Assembly (NCBI GenBank): GCA_022690815.1
Contig: JALCZJ010000015.1
Span: forward strand, 1-58,165
Direction of reading: 5' to 3'
Origin: Ferrimicrobium sp.
GTDB taxonomy: Bacteria > Actinomycetota > Acidimicrobiia > Acidimicrobiales > Acidimicrobiaceae
Length of the DNA: 58,165 bases
Part shown: piece by piece, positions 15,467 to 24,030 of the stretch
How positions within the stretch are numbered: the first letter of the stretch is position 1
Layout: the number at the start of each line of letters is the position of its first letter
Translations under genes and position numbers: made by a program
Notes under the pieces: generated by a model
Told to the model about the DNA's origin: nothing
The model's database searches: none
The model's input: the letters and a program-made list of their open reading frames with translations, nothing else

Positions 15467-16798
15467 CTAGAGCACCCTGAGATAGCGGTTCAGCTCGTAT
15501 TGCGAGATTCGCGTGTTGTAGCGCTCCCACTCGGCGTGTTTGTTGCGGATAAACCACTCGGTGACGTGGTCGCCCAGTACCGATCGGACGATCTCAGACT
15601 CCTCCATCTGTAGCAGCGCCTCCTCGAGGCTGCTAGGCAGTGGCATGATATCGAGTGCGTCACGTTTTGACTCGGCAAGTGTGAACAGATTTTCTGTAGC
15701 CTCGCGTGGGAGTTCGGTGCTGTTCGCGAGGCCGTCAAGCCCGGCGGCGAGGATGGTCGCAAAGGCTAAGTAGGGGTTGCAGGCTGGATCCGGTGCTCGG
15801 TACTCGATTTGGTAGTTCTCTTCGCGGGTAGAAGGGGCAACGGGGACCCGCACGAGGGCCGATCGGTTGTGATGAGCCCAGGCGATATGGGCGGGCGCCT
15901 CGTAGCCGGGGACCAGGCGTTTGTAGGAGTTGACCCACTGGTTGGTGATCGCGGTCATCTCACCGGCGTGGGCGAGGAGGCCGGCAATGAAGTGGCGAGC
16001 CTGCGGGCTGAGCCCATCCGAGGAGTCGGGGTCGGCGAAGATGTTGTTATCGTCGTCAAAGAGTGCCATGTGCAGGTGCATGCCGGACCCCTGGACTCCC
16101 GCGAGTGGCTTTGGCATGAAAGTCGCCAGCACGTCAGCATTAGCGGCCACCCGTGAGATGATGAGACGTGCGGTGATGATGTTGTCGGCCATCGCTAAGG
16201 CGTCGGTGGCGCGTAGGTCGATCTCGTGTTGCGAGGGGGCGTCTTCGTGGTGCGAGTACTTGACGGCTATGCCGGCCTCCTCGAGGGCGAAGACCGTCTC
16301 TTTACGGAGCTCGGAGCCGGTATCGCTCAACGATAGGTCGAAATAGGATCCCTCGTCGATCGGCTGATTGGTGGCCGGGTTGAGGTAGAAGTACTCGATC
16401 TCTGGGGAGACGAAGAAGGTGAGCCCAAGGGCGTGCGTTCGTTCGAGTGCTCGTTTCAAGACATTGCGTGGACAGCCTTCAAAGGGCGTCCCATCCAGGT
16501 TGACCACGTCGCAGAACATGCGCGCAACGTGTGGCTGGTTGGGCAGAACCGTGAAGCTATCGGGGTCAGGTCGCGCAATGACATCGCTCTCTTGGATGCG
16601 TGAGAAGCCATCGATCGCCGAGCCGTCAAAGATCATTCCTTCGTCGAGTGCGTTGGAAAGCTCTGCCTGGGTGATTTGAAATGACTTCGGAATGCCGAGG
16701 ACATCGGTAAACCAGAGCTGGATGAACTTGATGCGGCGTTCTTCGACGACATGGAGGACGAAGCGCCGTTTGTCCTCACGTATTTTGGTTGGATCCAC
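15467..16798 (-). CDS. glnA: Type I glutamine synthetase
   Basis: A 443-aa class I glutamine synthetase: ATP-dependent ligation of ammonia to glutamate. Visible motifs are FDGSAIDGF (about 57-65), the Mg/Mn site EIEYFYL, the KPLAGVQGSGMHLHM block and NRSALVRVP with the substrate Arg. The length and the DVLGIPKSFQI start resemble the actinobacterial GlnA2 group; a recognisable adenylylation-site NLYKLP tyrosine motif is not present (NLFTLAES instead), so GlnE-type control is doubtful. The GTG start (16798) is 6 nt after a TAGAGT box. The downstream gene is the GlnR-like regulator. Confidence 0.9.
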   Translation of the reverse strand: MDPTKIREDKRRFVLHVVEERRIKFIQLWFTDVLGIPKSFQITQAELSNALDEGMIFDGSAIDGFSRIQESDVIARPDPDSFTVLPNQPHVARMFCDVVNLDGTPFEGCPRNVLKRALERTHALGLTFFVSPEIEYFYLNPATNQPIDEGSYFDLSLSDTGSELRKETVFALEEAGIAVKYSHHEDAPSQHEIDLRATDALAMADNIITARLIISRVAANADVLATFMPKPLAGVQGSGMHLHMALFDDDNNIFADPDSSDGLSPQARHFIAGLLAHAGEMTAITNQWVNSYKRLVPGYEAPAHIAWAHHNRSALVRVPVAPSTREENYQIEYRAPDPACNPYLAFATILAAGLDGLANSTELPREATENLFTLAESKRDALDIMPLPSSLEEALLQMEESEIVRSVLGDHVTEWFIRNKHAEWERYNTRISQYELNRYLRVL

Positions 16799-16804
16799 AC
16801 CCCT

Positions 16805-16810
16805 ACTCTA
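16805..16810 (-). promoter_or_regulatory. -10 element (TAGAGT) for glnA
   Basis: On the minus strand TAGAGT, then 6 nt, then the GTG of glnA: a leaderless arrangement. About 50 nt further upstream is a GTGAA-N6-GTTAAC sequence, loosely like half of a GlnR box; that match is weak. Confidence 0.4.
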
Positions 16811-17147
16811 AGGCGCTCGGGTCCCCGCTTGGATCGGTGGCTGACGCAGAGTTAACGGTGTATTCACATTGTGGCAGCTCGTTTGCTGTTGTATGGCCCA
16901 TTAGGTTCAGGGCCGGTGCATAGCGCTTGGTTGTGGAGCGCTACATTGACGCTGTTGATCGGCCGCCAAGGCCACCGTGGGGTGATTGTCCCTCTCATGA
17001 GCGCGGTTGTAATGATGGAAAAACTTGGGACGTTCGTGGTGGGTGCCCGGCTTGGCGCGGAGGGGCAAATGCCCTTCGGCGGTGCCGTTCATCGGTGTTA
17101 TCGTCAAAGCGTTGCGCAAGCCTCTTGGCCGCCGGGGCTCAGCGTCA
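16811..17147. other. Gap of about 340 bp without a convincing gene
   Basis: The stretch between glnA and the NUDIX gene holds the presumed glnA promoter region. A plus-strand frame from GTG 16871 to 17218 exists, but it lacks a ribosome-binding site, has no recognisable domain and runs antisense into the NUDIX gene, so I treat it as spurious. Confidence 0.5.
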
Positions 17148-17582
17148 TTAAGGGTTGGGCAGTCGATCCAAATATAGGCGAAGCGCCTGGGTTACCTCGG
17201 CATCAGCTGGATTCGTGAGACGTCGATCGACCTCGTCGAGACTCACCCAGGCGAGTTCATCGATCTCGTCGTCAGCCGGGTGATCGTCGATGGTGATGAT
17301 CGAGAGAAAAAAGTAGGTTACACGCTTGGGACGATCAAGAGGGTCCGGGTAGGTCAGTTCGCACAAGACGGGACCAACCTTGGTCAAGATGCCAGTCTCC
17401 TCTAGCACTTCGCGAATCGCACAGTCGGTGAGGCTCTCGTTTGGGTCACACTTACCCTTTGGCCATGACCAGTCGTCGTACTTAGGTCGATGGACGAGGA
17501 CCACCTCATAACCCTGGTGTGGGTTGCCTTGCACGACAGCGCCACCGGCTGCGAGGATTGTCGGACTCTCTTCCACTGGCAT
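17148..17582 (-). CDS. NUDIX hydrolase, MutT-like
   Basis: A 144-aa single-domain NUDIX protein. The Nudix box reads GKCDPNESLTDCAIREVLEE followed by TG (residues about 42-63), intact for metal binding. The preceding YDDWSWPKGK is typical of MutT1-like enzymes of actinobacteria, which act on oxidised nucleotides or diadenosine polyphosphates. It lacks the C-terminal phosphatase domain of MutT1. A strong GGGGGAGG ribosome-binding site is just upstream of the ATG, with a TAGTGT box before it. The substrate is not resolved. Confidence 0.85.
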   Translation of the reverse strand: MPVEESPTILAAGGAVVQGNPHQGYEVVLVHRPKYDDWSWPKGKCDPNESLTDCAIREVLEETGILTKVGPVLCELTYPDPLDRPKRVTYFFLSIITIDDHPADDEIDELAWVSLDEVDRRLTNPADAEVTQALRLYLDRLPNP

Positions 17583-17647
17583 TACCTCCCCCTGTTACAC
17601 TACTAGATGCACTTGTCACACGTAGCTTGAGTCGCTACGACAGGGCA

Positions 17648-17693
17648 GAGATGAGCACAGGGCCGAGATAAGCACAGGGCCGAGATGAGCAAA
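17648..17693. repeat. 17-bp tandem repeat, 2.7 copies
   Basis: Units GAGATGAGCACAGGGCC (17648-17664), GAGATAAGCACAGGGCC (17665-17681) and a partial GAGATGAGCA (from 17682) lie directly before the ribosome-binding site of the lipoprotein gene. The copies differ by one base. A duplication in the leader could alter expression; it is outside coding sequence if translation starts at 17709. Confidence 0.7.
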
Positions 17694-17708
17694 GAGGAGG
17701 TGACGACG

Positions 17709-18518
17709 ATGGCGACGCGGTGGATTCTCACCCGGGGGCTCTCGGCGAGCCTGCTTGGGCTCGGCGGGCTCCTGTTGGCCTCGTGTGGTAGTACGAGTCA
17801 TGCGACGAGCACCAAGTTGAATCCGGCTCATGCAACAGCGAGTGCACAACCAGTGATCGTTGCACTGCCCCCGCCTTTGGCCAGCGCCGTCGGTGTCTTT
17901 AGCACCACGCCGGTGCGCTTTAGCATTCAGGTTAACGAACACGGGCCAGGTATCGTCCATCGACCAACGGTCTATGGGGCGTGGGATCCCATCAATGGTA
18001 ATGGAGAAGTTGCCATTATCGCTGCCAACGGTGGGGTGGAGTCGGCCTATGGTGCCTCTCGCGTTGTCGACCATCGCTCCTGGAGCCTGATCAGTGGTCA
18101 CTGGTACCACGTTGGCTTCGGACAGCAGGAGATAGGTCAAGTGCTCGCTGTGCTTGAGGCGATCAAGCGTACCGGGGCGGTGCGCTCGGGTGCGTCGGCG
18201 CTGATCGCGGGGACGACGTGCGTAGGCTACTCTGGCCAATTGGGCCAGGCGCAACTGCGGCCGATCATGGTCCATGGGGCGAGCGAACTCTCCCAGGCCT
18301 TCAACGGGCTTCGTCGACTGCGCTACACCGTCTACGTCGGGGCAGGACACGTGCAAGAACTGAAGGTGGCGAGCTCCATCTCCCAGGGCAAGGTGCTGTT
18401 GCGGACGCAGTGGTTGGTTCAGTTCCTGGGCTGGGGGATGGCGCTCTCAATCCGTCCTCCACTAGCGGCCTCTGTCTTGCCCGGCAGTCCGCCACCGGGT
18501 GGCATCTTGCCGCTCTAA
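17709..18518 (+). CDS. Predicted lipoprotein of unknown function
   Basis: A 269-aa protein with a clear lipoprotein signal: basic N-terminus, a Leu/Gly-rich core and lipobox LLASC with C26, then a Ser/Thr linker. The mature part contains repeated beta-strand-like segments (FSIQVNEHGPGIVHR, GSWS-type loops, RYTVYVGAGHVQELKVA) reminiscent of LppX/LprG-like lipid-binding lipoproteins, but I cannot assign it to that family with confidence. The C-terminus ends in a Pro/Gly-rich tail. ATG 17709 is chosen because AGGAGG lies 8 nt upstream; the earlier ATG at 17685 overlaps the repeat. It is convergent with the ABC exporter genes. Confidence 0.7.
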   Translation: MATRWILTRGLSASLLGLGGLLLASCGSTSHATSTKLNPAHATASAQPVIVALPPPLASAVGVFSTTPVRFSIQVNEHGPGIVHRPTVYGAWDPINGNGEVAIIAANGGVESAYGASRVVDHRSWSLISGHWYHVGFGQQEIGQVLAVLEAIKRTGAVRSGASALIAGTTCVGYSGQLGQAQLRPIMVHGASELSQAFNGLRRLRYTVYVGAGHVQELKVASSISQGKVLLRTQWLVQFLGWGMALSIRPPLAASVLPGSPPPGGILPL

Positions 18519-18560
18519 CCGAAGGTTCGGTGAGTCGTTATCTGTGATCAAGCGAGGCTC

Positions 18561-18593
18561 AGGCGCATAGGCCTTCGACTCTGCCTAGCGCCT
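18561..18593. terminator. Hairpin between convergent genes (possible bidirectional terminator)
   Basis: AGGCGC (18561-18566) and TAGGC (18568-18572) pair with GCCTA (18583-18587) and GCGCCT (18588-18593), leaving a 10-nt loop and one bulged A. Outer arms GGTTCGG (18524-18530) and CCGAACC (18594-18600) could close a larger structure. There is no U-run on either strand, so intrinsic termination is uncertain. Confidence 0.4.
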
Positions 18594-18617
18594 CCGAACC
18601 CTATGGATGCGTTGTTG

Positions 18618-19424
18618 CTAAGCGTCTCGAATCGTGAGCTGCCAGTTGGCGATCGCGAGGATAATGATGGTATAGATCACAAGAAGACCCAGTCCTGCCC
18701 AGGCGCTGAAGGTGTCTGGCTGGGGGTGCACACTCATCATCGTCTGGCCGATCGTGAATGGCAAGAACTTGTTGATGTCGTTCGACAACGAGGTGGGCAG
18801 CGCGGTTACCAGCAATGGAAGCACCAGGACGAGGCCGACGAAGATGGTGATGGCTCCGGCGGTATGACGAACGATGACCCCGATGCCGAGGGCGAACAGA
18901 GCGAGGATCGCCATATACAGACCGGTTCCGGCGACCGCCCTGAGTACGTTGGTGCCTCCGAGGGAAGCCGTTGGCGTCGTCCCTGAAAGGAGCGCCTGGC
19001 CAGCGAAGAAGCTGGCAAAGCTCACGATCTCTGCCACGATGATGGCGACGATTGCAAACATGACGATCTTTGCGAGCAAGACCTTTGTCCGCGATGATGC
19101 TGCGGTCAATGTCGCGCTGATGGTGCCGGTGGCGACCTCGGCGGTGAAGACCAGGATGCCGAGCACGCCGAGTGCGAGCTGGCCGAGCAGGACGCCAGAA
19201 AGGCTTCGCGACGTCGGATCGAACGTGAGACGCTGAGCGACGGGGACATGGTTCCAGTTTGCCGCGATGGCGAAGGCGCCTAACGAGGAGATGCCGATCG
19301 TCAAGACGGCCGTGATTAACAGGGTGAACACGGTGGAGCGAACTGAGCGGATCTTGACCCACTCTGATGCGAGGAGGTCAGCAAAACTTTGGCGCCTCTC
19401 GGTGGTGGTTGTGGTGATGCTCAC
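18618..19424 (-). CDS. ABC-2 type permease (exporter)
   Basis: A 268-aa membrane protein with about six transmembrane helices (hydrophobic stretches from residue about 30 to 260) and a soluble N-terminus containing the LLASEWVKIRSVRSTVF motif common to ABC-2 permeases of the BcrB/NatB kind. The start codon overlaps the stop of the ATPase gene by 4 nt (ATGA), so the two are translationally coupled and should form one exporter. The substrate is unknown; such pairs export antibiotics, bacteriocins, sodium or lipids. Confidence 0.8.
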   Translation of the reverse strand: MSITTTTTERRQSFADLLASEWVKIRSVRSTVFTLLITAVLTIGISSLGAFAIAANWNHVPVAQRLTFDPTSRSLSGVLLGQLALGVLGILVFTAEVATGTISATLTAASSRTKVLLAKIVMFAIVAIIVAEIVSFASFFAGQALLSGTTPTASLGGTNVLRAVAGTGLYMAILALFALGIGVIVRHTAGAITIFVGLVLVLPLLVTALPTSLSNDINKFLPFTIGQTMMSVHPQPDTFSAWAGLGLLVIYTIIILAIANWQLTIRDA

Positions 19425-20356
19425 GCGTGCTCTCCTTCTAAGTGGACAACTGAGCTGTGCGATTGAAACTCGACGTTATCTTGCATGAGGCTCATGAAGG
19501 CGTCCTCTAGGCTGGCAGAGACGCTGGCTAACTCGTGCAAAACCAGACCTGCCGAGAACGCGATCTCGCCAATGGCGGCGGTCTCAAGTCCTGAGACCTG
19601 CAGTCCGTCGTCATCGACATCGGTCATCGTTGCTCCATGTTGGCTGAGCAGTTCGGCGAGCTCGCGTCGCTTGGGAGTGCGAACCAACGTCGTCTTACCG
19701 GAGTTGGCGTCGATGAAGTTGGCCATATCGGTGTCAGCGACAAGCTTGCCTCGACCGATCACGACCACGTGGTCGGCGGTGAGCGCCATCTCGCTCATCA
19801 GGTGACTCGAGACAAAGACACCGCGACCCTCGGCGGCGAGCCCGCGGAGCAGATGGCGAATCCAGAGGATTCCCTCCGGATCGAGTCCGTTCACTGGTTC
19901 GTCAAAGAGCAGGAGCGGTGCGTCCCCTAAGAGCGCCGCTGCGATGCCGAGACGTTGACCCATGCCGAGTGAAAAGGTGCCAGCCCTGCGGTTGGCTACC
20001 GACGTCAACCCAACGAGGTCGAGGACCTCGTCAACGCGTTGTTTTGGGATGTGGTTGGTGGTGGCCAACGCGAGGAGATGGTTACGCGCCGTTCGGCCAG
20101 GATGATAGGCCTTTGCCTCAAGCAACGCCCCGATGGTCCGGAGCGGATTCTTTAGATCGGAGAACCGCTGGCCATTGATCAAGACAGAGCCTTCACTCGG
20201 GTGATCGAGCCCCATGATCATGCGCATGGTCGTGGACTTTCCGGCGCCGTTGGGGCCGAGAAACCCGGTGACTTTTCCTTCGACAACTTGAAAGTCGAGG
20301 TGATCGACCGCCAGCGTATCCTCATAGGCCTTGGTCAGGCCCCTCGCCTCTATCAT
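19421..20356 (-). CDS. ABC exporter ATP-binding protein (BcrA/DrrA type)
   Basis: A 311-aa ATPase with Walker A FLGPNGAGKSTTMRM (residues about 33-47), the signature in the BcrA-like form FSLGMGQRLGIA, Walker B LLLFDEPVNGLD and switch His FVSSHLMSE. The FSLGMGQR signature and the C-terminal extension are typical of the bacitracin/multidrug exporter class. It pairs with the downstream ABC-2 permease. A GAGGAGATGG ribosome-binding site precedes the start. Confidence 0.87.
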   Translation of the reverse strand: MIEARGLTKAYEDTLAVDHLDFQVVEGKVTGFLGPNGAGKSTTMRMIMGLDHPSEGSVLINGQRFSDLKNPLRTIGALLEAKAYHPGRTARNHLLALATTNHIPKQRVDEVLDLVGLTSVANRRAGTFSLGMGQRLGIAAALLGDAPLLLFDEPVNGLDPEGILWIRHLLRGLAAEGRGVFVSSHLMSEMALTADHVVVIGRGKLVADTDMANFIDANSGKTTLVRTPKRRELAELLSQHGATMTDVDDDGLQVSGLETAAIGEIAFSAGLVLHELASVSASLEDAFMSLMQDNVEFQSHSSVVHLEGEHA

Positions 20357-20470
20357 CAGTCGCCATCTCCTCGGATCTTTAGTCTGCGCTAACTGCTCAA
20401 TAGTCTTATCGACAATGCTGGTAGCTAGCTGAAAACTGACTGAGTCACGATGCTACGGAGTGGTAGTTGC

Positions 20471-21298
20471 CTAACTAATGACCCGGTGCTGAAAACCGCG
20501 AATGCCGATGAAGAGCAAGAATACGAAGAAGCCCACAAGTCCCGCGTACACCCCGATCAGGTTCATATGTGGTATCCCGGTCGTGAGCGCTGCCCTGAGC
20601 CCCTCGTTGATGTAGATCAATGGGTTGATGAGCACGGCCCACTTGAGCCACGGTATCGTGGAAAGGCTGGTCCAGGGGTAGTAGACCGCCCCCAGGAAGG
20701 TCATGGGCAGCAAGATGATCGCGAAGATGAAGGCGACCTGGGTCGGTGGGACGATGGTCCCGATTGCCAGGCCGAGCGCGCCAGAGAGCACAGCGGCAAG
20801 TGGGATGATGGTCAACACGAGGGGCCAGTCGACCGAGAGATGCACGGTTGTTGCCGGAATAAAGATCGACACGATGAAGACGACCAAAGCGGCGATCAGG
20901 GCCTGGAGCGCGCCGGAGATGATCTTGGCAGTCGCGACCCCCCAGATTGGAACGGGGGCGAGCACCCGGTCCTCGATCTCTCGGGTGTAGGAGAATTCCT
21001 GTACGAGCGGCAGGGCAACAGCTTGGATGCCCTGGGTGATGATGGAGATGCCGACGACCCCGGCGACCAATAACGTCGAGAACTTGGCCTCGGCCGCAGC
21101 ACTACCACCAATGCCTTGACCGATCTTTGGAAATACGTAGGCAAGGACAAAGACGATGAGGATCGGCTGGGAGATCACCCGGACCAGAAACATCACCCAT
21201 CGTGAGAGCAACACACGGATGTCGCGCACGACCAACGCCCATATGGTCAGGGCGTAGTGGGTCCGGGTCTCGATAGTCTTATTGACCGCCAGGCTCAT
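20471..21298 (-). CDS. ABC-2 type permease of the DrrB/NodJ kind
   Basis: A 275-aa membrane protein with six predicted helices and the ABC-2 signature region near the C-terminal half (LGAVYYPWTSLSTIPWLKW, then NPLIYINEGLRAAL). The N-terminal cytoplasmic segment has VRDIRVLLSRWVMFLVRVIS, a typical ABC2_membrane start. It is coupled to the upstream ATPase gene by a 4-nt overlap. It is the membrane part of a second, independent exporter; the substrate is unknown. Confidence 0.83.
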   Translation of the reverse strand: MSLAVNKTIETRTHYALTIWALVVRDIRVLLSRWVMFLVRVISQPILIVFVLAYVFPKIGQGIGGSAAAEAKFSTLLVAGVVGISIITQGIQAVALPLVQEFSYTREIEDRVLAPVPIWGVATAKIISGALQALIAALVVFIVSIFIPATTVHLSVDWPLVLTIIPLAAVLSGALGLAIGTIVPPTQVAFIFAIILLPMTFLGAVYYPWTSLSTIPWLKWAVLINPLIYINEGLRAALTTGIPHMNLIGVYAGLVGFFVFLLFIGIRGFQHRVIS

Positions 21299-22260
21299 TC
21301 TCTTAAATCCCTTCCCGTGAGAGAGAGGAACACACTCTCGAGTGACCCCTGATTGACTGAAAGATTGCGATAGGTGACACCCAGCGCAAAGAGTTCCTTG
21401 ACCAACATCCCGAGGAGATCGGTCGGGTCGTCCGTAGCGATACTGAGCTGTGACCCCGTGACACTGACCGTCGTGTTGGGCAGTGCTTTGGCGAGCGTGT
21501 CGCTCAGCCCTGGCTCTGCCCCCTGGAGATCCAGGGAGATCTGAGCCTGCTTTGCGTAGGTGGTTTTGAGTGTCTCCGGCGTGTCAAAGGCAAGGATTTG
21601 CCCATGGTCCATGATGGCGATCTTCTCGCAGAGCTCGTCAGCTTCATCCATGTAATGGGTCGAGAGCAAGATAGTCTGGCCGGATCCGTTCAGCTCTCTG
21701 AGGATCTCCCAAAGTGCGAGCCTGCTCTGTGGATCGAGCCCGGTCGTGGGCTCGTCGAGAACCAAGATTGTTGGTCCATGCATCACCGCACGGGCTACCA
21801 TGAGACGCTGGGCCATTCCACCTGATAGGGCCCCAACCGGGGCTTGGCTCCGTTCTGCGAGCCGGAACTGGATGAGGAGCTCATCAGCCTTAGCGCGTGA
21901 CTCTTTGGAGCTCATCCCAAAGTAGCGACCGTGGAAGATCAGATTTTCTCGCACGCTGAGCGAGCGGTCCAAGGTGTTCGACTGCGGGACAACGCCGAGT
22001 GAACTCTTGGCCGCTGCTGGCTTAGCGACCACATCGATGCCGTTGATCAGCACCCTCCCAGATGTTGGGATGACCCTGGTGGTGATCATGCCAAAGGTCG
22101 TGGTCTTACCGGCGCCGTTGGGGCCAAGCAGACCATAGATGCTGCCTCTCGGAATACTAAAGCTCACTCCGCGAACGGCCGTGATCGAACCCGAATAGGT
22201 TTTGACGAGATCACGGACTTCAATCGCTGGGTTCTGGGTGCCTGGGTCTGGGGCTACCAT
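21295..22260 (-). CDS. ABC exporter ATP-binding protein (DrrA type)
   Basis: A 321-aa ATPase: Walker A LLGPNGAGKTTTFGM (residues about 43-57), signature LSGGMAQRLMVARAV, Walker B ILVLDEPTTGLD, switch His LLSTHYMDEADEL, and a C-terminal domain of about 90 residues as in DrrA. It should energise the adjacent permease. The ATG at 22260 is only 6 bp from the divergent nadE start, so its promoter must lie inside nadE. Confidence 0.88.
   Translation of the reverse strand: MVAPDPGTQNPAIEVRDLVKTYSGSITAVRGVSFSIPRGSIYGLLGPNGAGKTTTFGMITTRVIPTSGRVLINGIDVVAKPAAAKSSLGVVPQSNTLDRSLSVRENLIFHGRYFGMSSKESRAKADELLIQFRLAERSQAPVGALSGGMAQRLMVARAVMHGPTILVLDEPTTGLDPQSRLALWEILRELNGSGQTILLSTHYMDEADELCEKIAIMDHGQILAFDTPETLKTTYAKQAQISLDLQGAEPGLSDTLAKALPNTTVSVTGSQLSIATDDPTDLLGMLVKELFALGVTYRNLSVNQGSLESVFLSLTGRDLRE
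22255..22260 (+). promoter_or_regulatory. -10 element (TACCAT) for nadE overlapping the divergent start codon
   Basis: TACCAT, 6 nt and the nadE GTG (22267) give a leaderless configuration. The hexamer contains the complement of the ABC gene's start codon, so the two transcription units physically overlap. No -35 is obvious. Confidence 0.35.
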
Positions 22261-22266
22261 GACTAT

Positions 22267-24024
22267 GTGAGTCCTCTCAAGCTTGCCTGCGCACAGGTTA
22301 ATGTTGCCGTCGGAGCAATCGAACAGAACGTCGAGCGCTGTTATTCCATGATTGCGAAGGCTCGCGATCTCGGTGTGGATGTTCTATTGTTCCCCGAGTT
22401 GGCGTTGACGGGCTATCCGCCTGAGGACTTGCTGTTGCAGCCTCAGTTCATCGAGGCGAACTTGAGCGCGCTCGATGAGGTTGCGTCGATGGTCGGCGAC
22501 GATCTTGTGGTGGTAGTCGGCTTTGTTCGGCGTGCGCAGGATCTGCACAACTCGGTGGCGGTAATCTTCGATCACCAGGTGCAGTTTTGTTATGACAAGC
22601 AGATTTTGCCCAACTACACGGTCTTTGACGAATGCCGATACTTTCGCCCTGGTCTGCCCCAACAGCAGCTGCTTGAGGTCAACGGTGTTGGGGTTGGGCT
22701 CGCGATCTGCGAGGACGGCTGGTCGCCTCAGGGCGCCATTGCGCAGGCGTCGGCGATGGGTGCCGAGATCGTTCTCGTCGCCAACGCCTCTCCCTACGAG
22801 ATGGGCCGCCAAGCGGCGCGAGAACAGCTCATGGAGGTTCGCGCCACCGACGCCTCGGTAGCGATCCTGTACTGCAATCTGGTCGGAGGACAAGACGAGT
22901 TGGTGTTCGATGGAGGGTCATTTCTTGTCGATGCCGCAGGTTGCGTCACGACCCGAGCGAAGCGATTTGTCGAGGAGCTTTTGGTTGTCGATTTCGTGGG
23001 GGAGGGGGATCGGTATCGCAAGCGTCTGCTAGACCCGCGCGGTGCGTTTCGCGCCCCCAGCGAACCGTGCACCCGAGTCTCGATTACCACTCGACGAAGC
23101 GTAGATCAGGAGCGAGACGCTCATAATGGACCCGACCAGGCATCGCTGGCACCCGGGACGCCTCGGGGTCTCGCGGCACCGGTGCGCGGATTCGATCCAG
23201 ATGAGGTCATTGCTGCGCTCGTGCTTGGCACTCGTGACTATGTGACGAAGAACCGTGCGCCCGGGGTCTTGGTGGCGGTGTCGGGTGGGATTGACTCTGC
23301 ACTCGTGGCAGCCCTAGCGGTGGCGGCCCTGGGCCCAGGGCGTGTGCAATTGGTAGCCCTCCCTTCGCGGTACTCATCGCCAGCATCGTTGACCGATGCG
23401 AAGGCGCTTGCCAGCAACCTTGGATCCGAGCTCATCTCGCTCCCGATTGAAGCGGCGCATGCAGCGCTGGCGGGCATCTGTCAAGCGGCAATCCCTGTCG
23501 AAGGGCTGGTTGATGAGAATCTGCAGAGCCGCATCCGTGGTGTTATCATGATGGCACTCTCGAACGCCAGCGGTCGCCTGGTACTCACGACCGGGAACAA
23601 ATCTGAGCTTGCCGTGGGTTATTCAACACTCTATGGTGATACCGCCGGTGGCTTCGCAGTGATTAAAGATCTTTATAAGACCCAGGTGTACGCGGTTGCA
23701 GAACGTCTCAACCGTGACCGAGTCGTCATCCCTGTTGCGATCCTGTCAAAACCGCCAAGCGCTGAACTGCGACCCGAGCAGCTCGATACCGACTCGTTGC
23801 CAGACTACGCGGTACTCGACGCGGTACTCGATGAGCTCATCGACCGGGACCGGTCCGTCGCCCAGGTCATCGCCCTGGGTTTTGCGAGCGAAATGGTCGA
23901 ACGCATCGACGGACTCGTCCGCCGAAATGAATACAAGCGTCGTCAAAGCCCACTCGGGGTCCGTCTCTCCTCAAAGGCCTTCGGCAAGGACCGAAGAATG
24001 CCGATCAGCCTGGGAGATTGGTGA
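22267..24024 (+). CDS. nadE: Glutamine-dependent NAD+ synthetase
   Basis: A 585-aa two-domain enzyme making NAD+ from nicotinate adenine dinucleotide, ATP and glutamine. The N-terminal nitrilase-type glutaminase has the Glu-Lys-Cys triad: E44 in LLFPELALTGYP, K111 in YDKQILPNY and C148 in GLAICEDGW. The C-terminal synthetase carries the PP-loop SGGIDSALV (from S339) and the TGNKSELAVGYSTLYGD block. The length matches single-chain glutamine-dependent NadE. The start is GTG 22267 without an SD. It is followed within 6 nt by a small hypothetical gene, so the two may be cotranscribed. Confidence 0.93.
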   Translation: MSPLKLACAQVNVAVGAIEQNVERCYSMIAKARDLGVDVLLFPELALTGYPPEDLLLQPQFIEANLSALDEVASMVGDDLVVVVGFVRRAQDLHNSVAVIFDHQVQFCYDKQILPNYTVFDECRYFRPGLPQQQLLEVNGVGVGLAICEDGWSPQGAIAQASAMGAEIVLVANASPYEMGRQAAREQLMEVRATDASVAILYCNLVGGQDELVFDGGSFLVDAAGCVTTRAKRFVEELLVVDFVGEGDRYRKRLLDPRGAFRAPSEPCTRVSITTRRSVDQERDAHNGPDQASLAPGTPRGLAAPVRGFDPDEVIAALVLGTRDYVTKNRAPGVLVAVSGGIDSALVAALAVAALGPGRVQLVALPSRYSSPASLTDAKALASNLGSELISLPIEAAHAALAGICQAAIPVEGLVDENLQSRIRGVIMMALSNASGRLVLTTGNKSELAVGYSTLYGDTAGGFAVIKDLYKTQVYAVAERLNRDRVVIPVAILSKPPSAELRPEQLDTDSLPDYAVLDAVLDELIDRDRSVAQVIALGFASEMVERIDGLVRRNEYKRRQSPLGVRLSSKAFGKDRRMPISLGDW

Positions 24025-24030
24025 TGGTCC

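Noticed and set aside
16871-17218. 115-codon plus-strand frame as a gene
   Set aside because: No ribosome-binding site or domain, and it overlaps the NUDIX gene antisense.
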